This document shows, piece after piece, positions 1 to 10,739 of a stretch of DNA of 44,101 bases. Numbering within the stretch: the stretch's first letter is position 1; the number at the start of each line of letters is the position of its first letter. The stretch lies in NCBI GenBank assembly GCA_043769645.1, contig JAYVJC010000031.1:1-44101 (forward strand). Direction: 5' to 3'. Position numbers and translations under genes: made by a program. The DNA comes from JAYUDN01 sp043769645. GTDB lineage: Bacteria; Patescibacteriota; Gracilibacteria; BD1-5; UBA2023. The notes below the pieces were generated by a model. The model searched no databases. It was given only the letters and a program-made list of their open reading frames with translations, and was not told the origin of the DNA.

Positions 1-10
1 GGGAAACTCC

Positions 11-37
11 AAGCCAATCTATATGATTGGTTTTTAC
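11..37 (+). terminator. Rho-independent terminator, plus direction
   Basis: The stem AAGCCAAT / ATTGGTTT (one G-U pair) surrounds the loop CTATATG and runs into a T tract on the plus strand. It probably ends a plus-strand transcript that starts left of the window. Confidence 0.5.
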
Positions 38-95
38 CGTTCCAAAATATAGAGAAATTCAACTCCTCACCTTTGCAAAGGTTAGAACCGACAGA

Positions 96-128
96 AAAAG
101 GCATCAGCTTCGAGAGAAGTGATGCCTT
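96..128 (-). terminator. Terminator of tRNA-Phe
   Basis: A long hairpin, AAGGCATCA + CTTC / GAAG + TGATGCCTT with a GAGA loop, lies about 20 nt downstream of the tRNA-Phe 3' end. On the minus strand it is followed by a T run. This is a classic intrinsic terminator. A second perfect 14-bp palindrome (ACCTTTGCAAAGGT, 69-82) lies just beyond it. Confidence 0.8.
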
Positions 129-147
129 AAACGATAGAATTCCGATG

Positions 148-223
<76 letters not shown>

Positions 224-297
224 ACAGGATTGGTGCCAGGGCATTATATGAAGAAAAGTGAAAATGCAAGTTTTTCGTTTTCTTGTTTATTATAAAC

Positions 298-588
298 TTA
301 TAGTAGTTTTCATGTCTTCTTTTTTATTTCCCTCTCACGAATAAAACTTGCATTGTCTCCTTTTATAAATTCGATTTGATCAGGTGTGAGATTTGGTCAC
401 TCCATTCATAGACTGTCTTCGTTTATCCAAAATTCATCGTCAATAAGTCCAACGCATCTACTTCGATATATTTCTTCAATATCGTGTGATTTTTTTGTTT
501 CAACTACGGTATGATGCCTGTGCTGAAGGGGTTGAGATGATGGATTAGGCGGTAGAAGATTGTTTTCTAAAGCTTTTAACATTGGCAT
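298..588 (-). CDS. Hypothetical protein, 96 aa
   Basis: An open frame of 96 codons in table 25, with three in-frame TGA codons in the last third, ends in TAA. I do not recognise the product. It is hydrophilic, has no signal peptide or membrane segment, contains a His/Pro-rich patch (residues 14-28) and ends in a basic tail. The chosen start is the first ATG of the sequence ATGCCAATG; no ribosome-binding site is visible. It lies between the two tRNA genes in AT-rich DNA. Because UGA is sense here, open frames are longer by chance, so reality is uncertain. Confidence 0.4.
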
Positions 589-799
589 ATAAAAACTATT
601 ATTGGCTGATATTTTATACTTAATTTATATTTTATATCAAGACAAATTTATGGAGCTAAATCTTTAGTCAATTCTATGAGCGAATAATGGGACTCCCGAT
701 TCTTTATTTGGATGAATTTTAGTGAAATATATACACTTATCTTGAAAATAATTAATAAATATATATTATCAATCTATTATTAACTAAGTCTATTCTACT
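589..799. other. AT-rich spacer, nothing recognised
   Basis: This very AT-rich DNA lies between two divergent small ORFs. Several TATAAT-like strings are present, as expected for such composition. No RNA gene or strong hairpin was seen. Confidence 0.5.
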
Positions 800-1147
800 A
801 TGCCTTGAGCTGAAGTAATCTGCCAGGTGTGATTCTGATATAAGCGTTCACGAAATCATGTGTATTATCACGAAAATAACTGAAGGCTTGTTGGACATCA
901 AGTTAGGATAGATAATCCCACAGCACTACTCGATCCTTATGATTTGGAAGATTTAATAGCTTGAAAAATTGATTATGATCTATTGCCAATAGATTTACAG
1001 AATTTATTGCAAACTGTTGCAAAGGAAACATTTAGCCTTATATCAGCAGATAATCCAGATGAAAGCAAAAAACTTGACCCATTGGATATAGAAGCAGTAT
1101 TTCATAGGATAGAGCCATCTTGATGACCAGCTATCTTATGTAACTAA
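800..1147 (+). CDS. Hypothetical protein, 115 aa (table 25 only)
   Basis: The frame opens at ATG CCT TGA and runs 116 codons to TAA with seven in-frame TGA (Gly) codons, so standard-code gene finders miss it. The N-terminal third is rich in aromatic and basic residues; the rest is acidic and helical (for example DPYDLEDLIAGKIDYDLLP and a stretch near LISADNPDESKKLDPLDIEAVF). It has no membrane segment or signal peptide. I recognise no family. The amino-acid make-up of the second half looks like a real soluble helical protein. No ribosome-binding site is visible upstream. Confidence 0.5.
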
Positions 1148-1209
1148 CTCTTTATGCGTTGACTCATTTATTATCGAAAATCGGTTGAACTTTCTGTTAG
1201 CACAAAAGG

Positions 1210-1236
1210 GAGCTTACCATAAAGGAGAATAAGCTC
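1210..1236 (-). terminator. Possible terminator of tRNA-Gly
   Basis: The stem GAGCTTA / TAAGCTC with a 13-nt loop is followed on the minus strand by CCTTTTG. It lies about 30 nt downstream of the tRNA-Gly 3' end. The stem is short and the T run weak. Confidence 0.4.
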
Positions 1237-1268
1237 TTCGGATTTATAAAATCCTGTACAGTTCCATT

Positions 1269-1345
1269 TGGAGCGGATAATGGGACTCGAACCCACAACA
1301 GCCGCCATGGCAAGGCGGTACTCTAGCCAATTGAGCTATATCCGC
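1269..1345 (-). tRNA. tRNA-Gly(GCC)
   Basis: A 77-nt cloverleaf on the minus strand with acceptor GCGGATA / TATCCGC, U discriminator base, and encoded CCA. The anticodon arm CCGCC-TTGCCAT-GGCGG carries anticodon GCC, and the T-arm contains GGGTTCGAGTCCC. It reads GGC/GGU. It cannot read UGA; the tRNA-Gly(UCA) needed for the recoding must lie elsewhere in the genome. Confidence 0.96.
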
Positions 1346-1639
1346 AAGCAGAAGATATTCTAAAGAAAACTACAAAAAATCAAATATTTCTCATAAAATT
1401 TCCATTTCAACGTGTTTCAAAATAAAAAGTAGTTCTATTTCCTAAGTGGTCACTGAAGGTTATGCAGGGTTCTTTTGCAAATGCAATCTCTAATTACATC
1501 CAGCCAATTCCTAACACGCTGATTGTTCTTACATGGTGGTTCCATTGATTCTCATAGACGAGTCATAGTAGTATATTTACTAAAAAAGTAATATATAATT
1601 ATAAATAATTGTCAAATAAAGAAGCTGGGATTAAACGGG
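1346..1639. other. Intergenic region, no clear gene
   Basis: On the minus strand a table-25 frame of 43 codons (1566-1435) is open, with residues such as NNQRVRNWLDVIRD. It is too short to support. Otherwise nothing was recognised. Confidence 0.4.
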
Positions 1640-2083
1640 CTAGCACTGGAGTTTATATTTCTCGCGAATCGGTCGCTCATACTCCCACATCATCTCATAG
1701 TCATCATCACTCTCATGATCAAACCCGAGGATATGCAGAAGGGCGTGTATAAGAAGGGTTTCGAACTCTTCCGTCTCACTATGGTGATGTTCACTTGCTT
1801 GAAGACGAATACATGTCTCACTCATGAGGATCTCACCCGTCACTCCGTCATCCGAAAGGAGTTCGACATCATCATAGTAGTGAAAGGAGAGGACATCCGT
1901 CGTCGTGTCTTTTCCACGATATTTTTTATTGAGCGTTTGCATCTCATCATCAGAGATAAATGCGATATGTATCATCCCTTTCTGGAGTGAATCGATCATG
2001 ATATCGATATCTGCAAAAATCTCGTCCACTCTGGATATATCGATGGGAAAGTTTGGAGTATTGAGGATGCTATACTGGAACAT
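1640..2083 (-). CDS. ybeY: Endoribonuclease YbeY (16S rRNA maturation)
   Basis: A 147-aa protein, close to the usual family length. The diagnostic zinc motif H-x3-H-x5-H is present as LIHALLHILGFDH, about residues 113-123. The upstream part contains KKYRGKDTTTDVLSFHY, the conserved YR-x-K-x-x-x-TDVLSF block. In other bacteria YbeY is a single-strand endoribonuclease acting in 16S rRNA 3' end processing and ribosome quality control. The start codon lies inside the 3' end of murB (14-nt overlap), so the two are translationally coupled. There is no in-frame TGA. Confidence 0.95.
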   Translation of the reverse strand: MFQYSILNTPNFPIDISRVDEIFADIDIMIDSLQKGMIHIAFISDDEMQTLNKKYRGKDTTTDVLSFHYYDDVELLSDDGVTGEILMSETCIRLQASEHHHSETEEFETLLIHALLHILGFDHESDDDYEMMWEYERPIREKYKLQC

Positions 2084-2978
2084 ATTTGAAAGGAGTTATG
2101 ATTTTTACTTCTCGCTCGAGTCGTATGGAGTATTGTTCGAGGACTTTTTTCTCGGCGAGTTCAACCAGGTCTATAAGATCTTGCCATCGACAGTCAGGTC
2201 CATCACTGATCAGGAAATTAGCATGCAGTGAGCTCCAGTGGGCTCAGCCGATACGCAATCCCTTGAGACCGACCCCTTCGATAAGCGAACCCGCGGAGTG
2301 ATCACGAGAGGGATTCTTGAAGAAACTCCCACAGGTATTCCCTTTCGGCTGTTGATATTCACGGAAGTAGATATTGTCAACATCAGAAGGATATTTTTCG
2401 ACCTTTTCAGAAAGATCAAAGATAGCGCTGACGATGAAAAGGTGTGTGGATTTTTTCAGAAATGAAGTCCGGTAAGCGAACTCCATTTCTGCCTTCAAAT
2501 ACTTTTTTTCACGTCATGTTATCATATCATAGATGATCGCACTTTGAAAATTCGACTCGGTTTCGAGTCCGAAACATCCAGCATTTCCATAAATCGCTCC
2601 CCCAATACTTCCCGGAAGCCCGATAAATCGATGCCAGAGAGGCTCTGCGTGGTCGTTTTCTAGGGATTCCGCAATTTGCCAGATACTCTCATTTGAAGAA
2701 GTCTGAAGGAGCTTAGTTTTAGTATCATACTGCCAACCAGAAAGGTTATTTTTGACTACTACTCCGTCAAAATACGCCATCGCAAAGAGGAGATTAGTTC
2801 AACCGCCGATAATCAGAAATCCTATTTTTTGCTCTTGTGCAAAACGATATGATTCCCTGAGCTTCCAGAGATCTTTCTCGGTCGAGAGTTCGAAGAAATA
2901 TCGGGTAATAACTCGAGTATGGTATCCGGAAAGACTCGAAATATCGATTTCTTGCTCTAGAAAAGTTGCTTCATTCAT
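2070..2978 (-). CDS. murB: UDP-N-acetylenolpyruvoylglucosamine reductase MurB
   Basis: A 302-aa protein in table 25; under the standard code it is broken into three pieces. It reduces UDP-GlcNAc-enolpyruvate to UDP-MurNAc, the second step of peptidoglycan precursor synthesis. The FAD/substrate motifs are clear: FLIIGGGTNLLFA around residue 60 (third Gly is TGA at 2799-2801), FIGLPGSIGGAIYGNAGCFG, and CGSFFKNP with the catalytic Ser. The C-terminal HWSSLHANFLISD block is also conserved. ATG 2978 was chosen because it gives family length and a promoter with TATGAT lies only 6 nt upstream. Its 3' end overlaps ybeY. Confidence 0.95.
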
Positions 2979-2984
2979 GCTGAA

Positions 2985-3012
2985 ATCATACGAAAAAATA
3001 GAAAAATGTAAA
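2985..3012 (-). promoter_or_regulatory. murB promoter, probably leaderless
   Basis: TTTACA (-35, 3012-3007), a 16-nt spacer and TATGAT (-10, 2990-2985) read on the minus strand. The -10 element ends 6 nt before the murB ATG, so transcription should start at or beside the start codon. Confidence 0.6.
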
Positions 3013-3109
3013 ACGTTTCCCTCAAGATAAAAAATGTAGAATACACTATACTAGTACTAAGAGATAGCAAAATATTTGGAAAAAAAAGATTTCAATATAT
3101 CATCTTTAT

Positions 3110-4018
3110 ATGATCTCGTTTTTAGTACCCATAAGGGAAAGATTCTTTCCGAAAAATTCAGAGTCATCTCCCCTACTTGTTCATGAAAGTCTCAAATGGA
3201 ACCGACAGATTTCAGTATCCTGGAGGCTCGTAAGATCTATGTGTTGGATACTCGGATTTGTTATTATTCTCTATTCGCTTTTTACCTATCTTTCGAGTCT
3301 TTCATCGAGTCATAGGACCATCATTCTCCTCGATACATCGCTCTCTATGGCAGTAGAAGATATCGAGGGGTCGGGTGGAGGAACGATTTCTCGATTTGAA
3401 ACCGCCAAAAACCTCATCCACAAACTCATCCAAATTCCAGGAGAATATGGACTCATGACCTTTGCAAAAAATCCAATTCTCAGAACTCCTCTGACCGACA
3501 ATATCAAGTTTTTAGAGAACTCCATCAACGCAATTTCGTTGGTAGACCAAGCATCGTGAACTGATATCGAAGCCGCTCTCGCTCAAATACGGAAACTCTA
3601 TATTTCTAGTGGAGTACGCCTTGTCCTTATCACAGATGGGTGATGAGAAATAGATATATCTCGGCTTGATCGGTATGGGATCTCTCTCGAAATTATCGGT
3701 ATAGGAACTCTCGCAGGAGGAAGTATCCCTTCAGGAACCGATGTATTCGGAAAATCCCTTTATAAGATGCAGGATGGTGAAATAGTTATCTCAGCTCGAA
3801 ATATGAAAACTATCTCCACTCTTCAAGAGGTATTCCAAGAGAAAACTACGATCATCGAATGAGAATGAGATATCGAAAAGTATATGGATGCCCTCTACCA
3901 TCAAAAAATATATCCATATAATTCAGCAGATAAAGAACCATATCTGCTTATTATATGAGTATTTTTTATTCTTATTTCCCATACTCTTCCGAGATATAAG
4001 CTTCCATATCATGTCTAG
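3110..4018 (+). CDS. VWA-domain membrane protein (BatA/BatB-like)
   Basis: A 302-aa protein. The first ~25 residues hold a short hydrophobic stretch, and a membrane segment follows at about 40-62 (SMCWILGFVIILYSLFTYL). The von Willebrand A domain begins with IILLDTSLSMAVED, a MIDAS D-x-S-x-S motif, and continues with TDIEAAL and LVLITDGGGEIDI. A second membrane helix near the C terminus (YLLIIGVFFILISHTLP) completes the BatA/BatB pattern. Several glycines are TGA. It overlaps the next gene by 8 nt. A MoxR ATPase of the kind that usually works with such proteins is encoded at 33099, not here. Exact role unknown. Confidence 0.85.
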
Positions 4019-4730
4019 AAAAGCGATATTTACAGTATGTATATGTATCATCACCTGAGTTACCATCCTTCAATGGCAAGGGATTTATGGATATTATCTT
4101 TTTTTATCTGGGATGAGGGAGAACTCAGTGGCGAAACTTACCATAGCTGAGTCCTACCTCTATGATCCTCTAAAAAATGATCAATTATGGTACTATAAAT
4201 CGCTCATTTATGCCAGATTATGAGAGTATGCTCGTGCTGAAATGATAGTAAGAGATATTCTCAAGCATGCGATCGAAGCATCGCTACAAAAATCGAGCTT
4301 CGAACTCCTCTGAGATATCCAAAGTCTTCATGGTGAACAAGATGGAAGTGGGCAAGTACGTATCCTCGCCTTTCAAGAGGCACTCGGTAACTATCAAGTA
4401 TCTGAAAGGATAGAGTCACTTCCAAGGATACAGCAGAAAATAAAAATCCTAAAGAGTCTTATCGGAAACGAACAATCAGAGATCGCTGAGGCTAAAAATA
4501 CTGCGAGTGCTCCCATGCCCAGTAAAGGATCATGAGCTACCTCAAGCCCTACCTTATCTCGAGATGAGACCAAAACGCTCAACGAAACCCGAGATACTCT
4601 GGAAGAGTACCAAAAAGTAAAACAGAAGTTTCTTCGACTTGTGGGGGAAACCACTGAAGATGAAGCTATGAAAGATCTTTGGGGTTCTCTCCTTCCGAGT
4701 TCCTCGAAAAAATCTAAGGAAGATTGGTAA
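4011..4730 (+). CDS. Membrane-anchored TPR-like protein coupled to the VWA gene
   Basis: A 239-aa protein whose ATG overlaps the VWA stop (ATGTCTAG), implying coupled translation. Residues 6-26 form a membrane anchor (FTVCICIITGVTILQWQG). The following helical part (AKLTIAESYLYDPLKNDQLW .. LIYARLGEYARAEMIVRDIL) resembles one or two tetratricopeptide units. A Ser/Thr/Pro linker and a charged helical C terminus follow. In Bat operons a TPR protein (BatC/E or the BatB C terminus) often follows the VWA genes; that is the best analogy, but I see no family-defining motif. Four glycines are TGA. Confidence 0.7.
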
Positions 4731-4750
4731 TCGGAACTACAAATCTAACT

Positions 4751-4764
4751 ACTCCTCCCGGAGT
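4751..4764. terminator. Short hairpin between convergent genes
   Basis: ACTCC-TCCC-GGAGT is followed by TTCGAGTTTTCT on the plus strand, 20 nt after the stop of the TPR-like gene and before the convergent DUF4012 gene. The stem is weak. Confidence 0.35.
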
Positions 4765-4836
4765 TTCGAGTTTTCTCATCTGTCCGACGTTTCAATCTAT
4801 ACCAGTAAGTATTCGATACTGACATAGCACGATGAT

Positions 4837-7062
4837 TTATTCCCGTATTTTCAGGTCTCGAATACCGGGCTGTCGAAACCACTCGAGTTTCGTACTACAA
4901 CCGATAGGTATGGTGGTATAGCGAATCGTCTTCTCACTCGTTCCTCCGACTGGAGTTTCGAGGGGAAAAGCAATCGTTGCATACTGAGTGCCTGGGATGA
5001 ATTCGATCCCCGAACCTTTCGAGAGAACTTCAGAAGTTGCTGGAACAATCAGACGCATATAGTGCTTATTAATTCAATTTCCTTCGATAAAGAGGAGCTT
5101 TTCTCTATCTTTTGGATCAGTGACGCCGATCATATCGAGGTAATTTGCGATCTCTGTAACATCTTTTTCACTGAACATATGACGACTTCGTAGGGTAACG
5201 GTATTTTCGACCATACATCCCGAGAGTACTCGACTCGTTCCGCTGTACTCTCGGGTCATATAGCGATCACTCTTATTCCCAGAAAGCGAAGTAAAAACTG
5301 GATATATCCAGTTTCCTTGATTCGAAAGCCATGCCTCTGAGAATCCAACCGTGCTCAGCCATTTTTGTATATCATCATCCCGACTTGCGATTCGGATTTC
5401 ACCTTGGCTTAGAGATTTTTCTATACTCCGCGCGACACTGAGATACTTTTTCTTCTCGATAATCTTATGCGTCAGTTCATCGATGAAGTCAAAAAGGATG
5501 TCCTTCGGGGAAATCAGCCTCGCGTGTTTCGCTTCGACGAGTGTCGACATCAAGGAGGAAAAGTTTTCTGCTGTAATAGGTATCGAAATCCCCGTCAGTG
5601 AAATCGGACCAGCTACCTCTAGGATTTCTCTGAGTATCCCTTGATGGATTGCAATCCCCGTCGTAATCGTCGAGTCTCATGATTTTTCGATAAATTCATT
5701 GGCTTTTTCGACACTCTCTCGGAATATGGGAAAATAGTTCACATCTCGAAGTCCGAAGTTATTCGAAAGGAAAGCAATTCCTGGAGGAGGTACTTCCTTG
5801 TAAGGAAAGAGATTCCAGTCATAGTAGTAGACATCATCCTTTCTGAGATCGAGAATATTTCACTTGTAAAGGGTAAAGGTAATGACACTTCCTGGGAATC
5901 CCCCATTAGCACGGAGCTCATCTTGATTTTGATTGAAGATGATATACCGCTCAGGGAGGTTATCTCCGAACATCGTGAGAAGTGGAAGAGTATTTTTGAG
6001 ATAGAATTCCCCGATACGAGATACTATCGTCACTATCTCGCTCCCCTCAAGGTATGTTGCAAGTCGACTATTGTGGAGAAAATCAACATCTTTTAAGGAT
6101 TGACTCGCCGTCTCCAGATCCTGGATCATCGAGCGGATAGTAGATTCATTTCTTGAGAGCCACTCGGTGGGTTTATCGATACCGAAACGCTCGAGAGGAA
6201 AGATATCTTTCGATTCACCTCTCCAGACTGGCGTCAACGGAGTATCCTCTATCGTTGTATTGTTCGGTACATAGACGAAGCTCGGATTGAGGTCACTCGC
6301 AAGCGTATGAAGCCCTCGGGAAAGCGAGGTACCGACATCGATGAATCCTCAGAGAACTCGTATTTCATCGAAATGAATGATCCTATTATCGAAAAGAAAA
6401 CGATATGGGGTAATAAGAAGTTTTGAACGTTCGAATCCAGCACGGATATCTCTCGTGGTATCGAGAAGTTCTCGATTACTCTCTATATTCGGGAGCGTCG
6501 CCAAAAGTCGAGCACTCTCCAAGAGTGAAAATCGTATGAAAAAAAGGAGTGGAAGTGCGAGGAGAAAAAGCAAGCTGAGTGCATAGGCTCCACGTGAGAG
6601 CCAGGTAAATATCTCTCGATGATAGAGTCGATAGTGTCCTTCGAGTGAAAGCCAGAAGGGAAGACGGCGAGTAAAGAGGTCAGCATACCGTCGTCCGACC
6701 TCTCCATGCCCTCCCCTCCTCACATCGAGGGATCCATAGGGAATCGAGAGTGGAGGATTCACATCCAGGAGTCGCTCTCTCCTCCGATCTCCAGTCGTCA
6801 TATGAGTATAGGAGAGATCCGCGAGATCATCGCTCATAAGATCGAGGGTCCCGAGCGTTCGAAATCGATACACTTGAAGGGTATGCGAAAGGGAGAAATC
6901 ATGGGTGAGTGCAGCCGGTCATGAGTGTATATCATCTACCCAAACCGTGTCTCTATTGTGTGAGATGGCATGTACCTTTCCCATATGAAAAAATCCCTCG
7001 AGATCAATCTCGGGAGTCACTCCCGTTTTTATATCGAAAATGGGGACTTTTTTACGTGACAT
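4837..7062 (-). CDS. DUF4012-family large membrane protein
   Basis: A 741-aa protein in table 25. The cytoplasmic-looking N terminus (~150 aa, basic) precedes one strong membrane segment at about 158-178 (YALSLLFLLALPLLFFIRFSLL). A large extracytoplasmic part follows. It contains the DUF4012 hallmark RYIIFNQNQDELRANGGFPGSVITF and downstream DDVYYYDWN and GLRDVNYFPIFRESVEKANEF. DUF4012 proteins are common in Patescibacteria and some Actinobacteria; their function is unknown and a surface role is usually assumed. The ATG at 7062 opens the frame; TGA codons occur at intervals. It is divergent from the small membrane protein at 7202. Confidence 0.85.
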
Positions 7063-7201
7063 TTGAGGCTTGTAAATAGGGAATTTTCTATATAATAGGA
7101 AAAAAGGTGATTAGTTCAAGAGTATTCGGGTTTTACGGTTTCATCTTTTAAAATACATTTTCAACTTATATTGATAAATTTTATTCCTTATCGATTAGAT
7201 T

Positions 7202-7600
7202 ATGAATATTCAGTCTTTAGATCAAGTGTCTCAAATTGCGTGAAAAATACCTAGGTCAATAAAAAATATAACTATAACAGTATCCTCATTAGTGGCTTTG
7301 TGAGTTTGAATAGATGCCTATCAAAAATGGGATCATGCAGATGATATGAAAAATTACGATACTATGATTGAGTGACTAGCCAACGGTAAAATGAAGAGGG
7401 TTCAAAATAACTTTACAAGGTCAAATCCTTGACTGATAGTTGCTGTAAACGGAGAAGATGGAAATTGCTGGATAGGATGACCCGTGACTTATAGCAATGG
7501 TACATGATTTCTAGACGGAGGTGATGGTACAAAAGAAGTAGTTCGTGAAGCTCAAAAAGTATGGTGATATCCGAAAACGGTTATATGTAAGAGTAATTAA
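7202..7600 (+). CDS. Hypothetical single-pass membrane protein, 132 aa
   Basis: This frame is open only in table 25 (10 TGA codons in 133). A membrane segment at about residues 20-36 (ITITVSSLVALGVGI) follows a short basic N terminus, like a type IV pilin-like or signal-anchor protein. The outer part has DGNCWIGGPVTYSNGTGFLDGGDG and ends with a Cys, so two cysteines could form a disulfide. The layout (basic N terminus, one hydrophobic helix, then a small Gly-rich domain with Cys pair) resembles pseudopilins, but no prepilin cleavage motif is clear. It lies 13 nt before the DUF2130 gene. Confidence 0.6.
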
Positions 7601-7613
7601 TAAAAATAAAACT

Positions 7614-8777
7614 ATGTCTAACCTCATCACTTGTCCCCACTGCGGACACCAGTTCTCCCTTTCCGATGTCCAGAAGCATGAGCTTGAAGAAATGCGCGAG
7701 AAGATGAAGATCGAAGTCGAAGCCGATATGAAAAAACGGGCTTTTGCATGGGCACAGGAGGAGATAAAGAAAGAAAAGGAACGAGCGGAAGAGGCCAATA
7801 AGAAAATGGCGATAGAAAACGAATCACTCAAAAAATTCGAAGTCGAGGCTCGGTCGAAAGAAATGGAATTTTTCAAAAAGTCGCAAGAATTCGAACAAAT
7901 CCAGAAGAATCAAGCCTTTGAAATCGAGAAGGCAAAATCCGAAGAACGAAAGCGAGTCGAAGAAGAATCGAAGAAACAAGCTGAAGAGAAATCAAAATTC
8001 GAAACGGATAAGATGCGTCTTGAGTACGATAAGCGTATGGCTGAGATGCAGAAGCAACTCGAGATGACACAGAAAGCGGTGGAGGATGCGAACCGCAAGG
8101 CGAACCAATGAAGTATGCAGATACAATGAGAGGTTCGCGAAGACGCACTGAAGGAATTACTCGCACAAAATTTTCCGATCGATATCATTTCTGATGTAGA
8201 AAAATGAATCAAGTGAGCCGATATCATCCAAGAAGTCCGCAATGACTTCGGGCAATCGGTCGGGATTATCGCTTGGGAATCAAAGAATACGAAAGCCTGG
8301 AGTGACTCGTGGGTCGAGAAGCTCAAGGAAGATCGCCTCATTGTCAATGCTTCCCTCTCGATCCTCGTATCTGCCGTAATGCCGAAATGAATCGAAAAAT
8401 TCGGACTCTATAACGGCGTCTGGGTCGTAGAGTGGAACTATGTTCCGCAGATTGCGATGATACTGCGTTCTCAACTCATAGAAGTAGCGAACATCCAGAA
8501 CTCACTGGTCGGCAGGGATGAGCGACTCGAAAATGTATTTAACTATCTCACCTCTCCGAAATTTCACGATAAGATTACCAATATCCTCTCCGCGTTTCAT
8601 CAGATGCAAGAGCAGGTAGCCGAGGAGCGACGGGCATTCGAAAGCAGGTGGAGAAAACGAGAAGATCTCCTCGAAAAAGTGATCAAAAATACCGCGGGAA
8701 TGCATGGAGATCTTAAGGGAATGCTCGGTTCTCAGCTCGGAACCGTGGAATATCTCGAGCTCGGAGATGGATTGTAA
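7614..8777 (+). CDS. DUF2130 domain protein
   Basis: A 387-aa protein. It starts with ITCPHCGHQFSLSD, a short CxxC knuckle typical of DUF2130 proteins. A long charged coiled coil follows (about residues 20-165, rich in E/K). The C-terminal DUF2130 domain contains GEVREDALKELL, DIISDVEKGIKGADIIQEV, GIIAWESKNTKAWSDSWVEKLKEDR and the LEKFGLYNGVWVVEW-like block. This domain is distantly nuclease-like (GxIxWExKxTxxW), but its role is unknown. Five Gly codons are TGA. It directly follows the small membrane protein and precedes the 573-aa orphan in the same orientation. Confidence 0.85.
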
Positions 8778-8916
8778 TTTCTATAATTCCTGTAGATAGA
8801 GAAGTGAACAGAATGCTTATATACAAATCATGAAATATATTTTTGAAACATTTTTATAACTAAATTTGCATATACTCCTATTTATGTATACTTCAAAGAA
8901 GTTATAATTTATAATT

Positions 8917-10638
8917 ATGAATGGAATAGCTCTCCTTGATCCAGTAGGTGTGAGTACTCTTGAACAATTGGAAGCACAACAAAAGTTACTGACGGCTCAG
9001 ATTGAGTCCCTCAGAAAAGCTCAAAGAGAAAGAGAATTAGCAGAAAATGCTGAAAAAAGAGCTAGAGAAAAAGCAGCACTGGCTGAAAAAAGAGCTAGAG
9101 AAGCAGCAGAAAATGCTCTCAAAAATGAAGTTAAGACATGGTATCTTCCCGTGTTTCTTGGCCTCCAAAGTGATGATATCGGTATGATACTACAAAGTCC
9201 TGATCGACTGAGTTTTCATGTAGCATCCTACAGATACTTAGTAAAGACTTTACAAACTAGCGATAGAGACACTCTTTTCCAAGTGTGGTGAACCATACGG
9301 ACCTCTCCTTCGAAAAAAAGAGAATGAGGAAGCGTAGAAGAAAGATGAACTGTTCCTAGAGCTACTACCCCAGAACGAAACAAAAAATCAAGCAAAGATG
9401 GAAACTATATTTCAGTTACCGATATGGTTGAACCCATCAAGAGCGAGATGAGTCTCTTTTTTCAAAAATGACTCGATGCATACCCACAATGAGGCCAGAG
9501 TACTTGGCGACAAGTGATAAATACTATAATCACAGTATGGAATAGTGCTCACCCCGAGTCGAGGCTCTATAAATATACTCACAAGCTCTCTGGAGATACC
9601 GTTTCTATTTGGTCAGAAATATACTGAGTTTATTCCCAATCAGATTTTTCCCGAGTGTTCGGAGTCGTTTTTCCGAACTGGCTCGAAACGAAAATGAATA
9701 GAAAGGCACAAACGGTAAAAAGAGACCCCCAAGAAGGCATAAAGGCCTGAAAAGTTGACCTTCCCCAAGCGGGATGAACTCCGTCCTCTGAGGAAACAGG
9801 CCGAAATAAAATAGTGAGAAGTCGGAATATGATTGAGAAAGTTGCTCTTGCAAATACCGTTATTCTCAACGCATTAACGGAGTACAGAAAGAGAAGAATG
9901 CAGCCATGGGCGGCATCTAGTTTTTCTCCCGTTATCCATAATACGGAAGATGCCAATTATACATTTTGAGAAGTGGGAAGGACGGTAACTATTACCATAC
10001 ACGATATCACTATTGATCAGTTTCCTATCTGGAAGGGACTCATCAGTAATGATGGAAAGGAAGAATTGAGAAAAGCAGGTAATCGCGCAACTTCATGATC
10101 TATATGGAAGTATGATGACGAAAAGAATAAAATCATAGCACTCTTCCCTGATAGTACCGTACTCGAGATTCAACTCCCCGACTTGAAGGGTAGGCCGCCA
10201 AAAAAAGGAGGTCAGGATGCTCCAGTGGCAAAATCAATAGATGCACTCGATCATGATACTCTCTCGAGAACACAAACAAAATTTCACGTTGCTATCAGAG
10301 AATACCTTTCTTGGTACTTTGATACCTACAGTACCCTTCGCAAGATTAAACTCCCTAAAGAGGACTTTATCATGTTATCTATAGGAAGATTCCGAAAGAG
10401 GATAGAGGACGACGGATCTATCATTTTTGACTATGACTTTACTGGGCTTCAGACCATACTCTCAAGTCAAATGGAAGCCCTTCATAAGATAGATGACTTA
10501 CAACTCTATATCTGAGAACGAGGAGTGAAATCACTCAGTGTACAAACCGTAGAGGAGAAAAATCCAGTTCGGATACTCTTTCATCCCGCATCTACCCCTC
10601 TTCTTTCTATTGTTTTCTCACCATATAATTCTCGATAA
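8917..10638 (+). CDS. Hypothetical coiled-coil protein, 573 aa
   Basis: A single frame in table 25 with about 12 TGA codons. The N terminus has a coiled coil (about 15-70) with a near-repeat of KRAREKAALAE / KRAREAAENAL. The rest is soluble, mixed alpha/beta, with a Pro/Gly-rich linker around residues 270-300. The C terminus contains SRTQTKFHVAIREYLSWYFD and IIFDYDFTGLQTILSSQMEAL. There is no signal peptide or membrane segment. I recognise no family. A TATAAT element (8903-8908) ends 8 nt before the ATG, suggesting its own leaderless promoter. Confidence 0.75.
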
Positions 10639-10739
10639 GTCGTTATTATCCTCAAGAAATCTTTAGAAATCGAGAAATTGAGTAAAATATTTTTTAAATA
10701 TATTCTTTTTTACACAATGTATGTATATCATATTTTTCT

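Noticed and set aside
1435..1566. 43-codon table-25 frame on the minus strand
   Set aside because: It looks slightly protein-like (RVRNWLDVIRD) but is too short and has no promoter or homologue I know.
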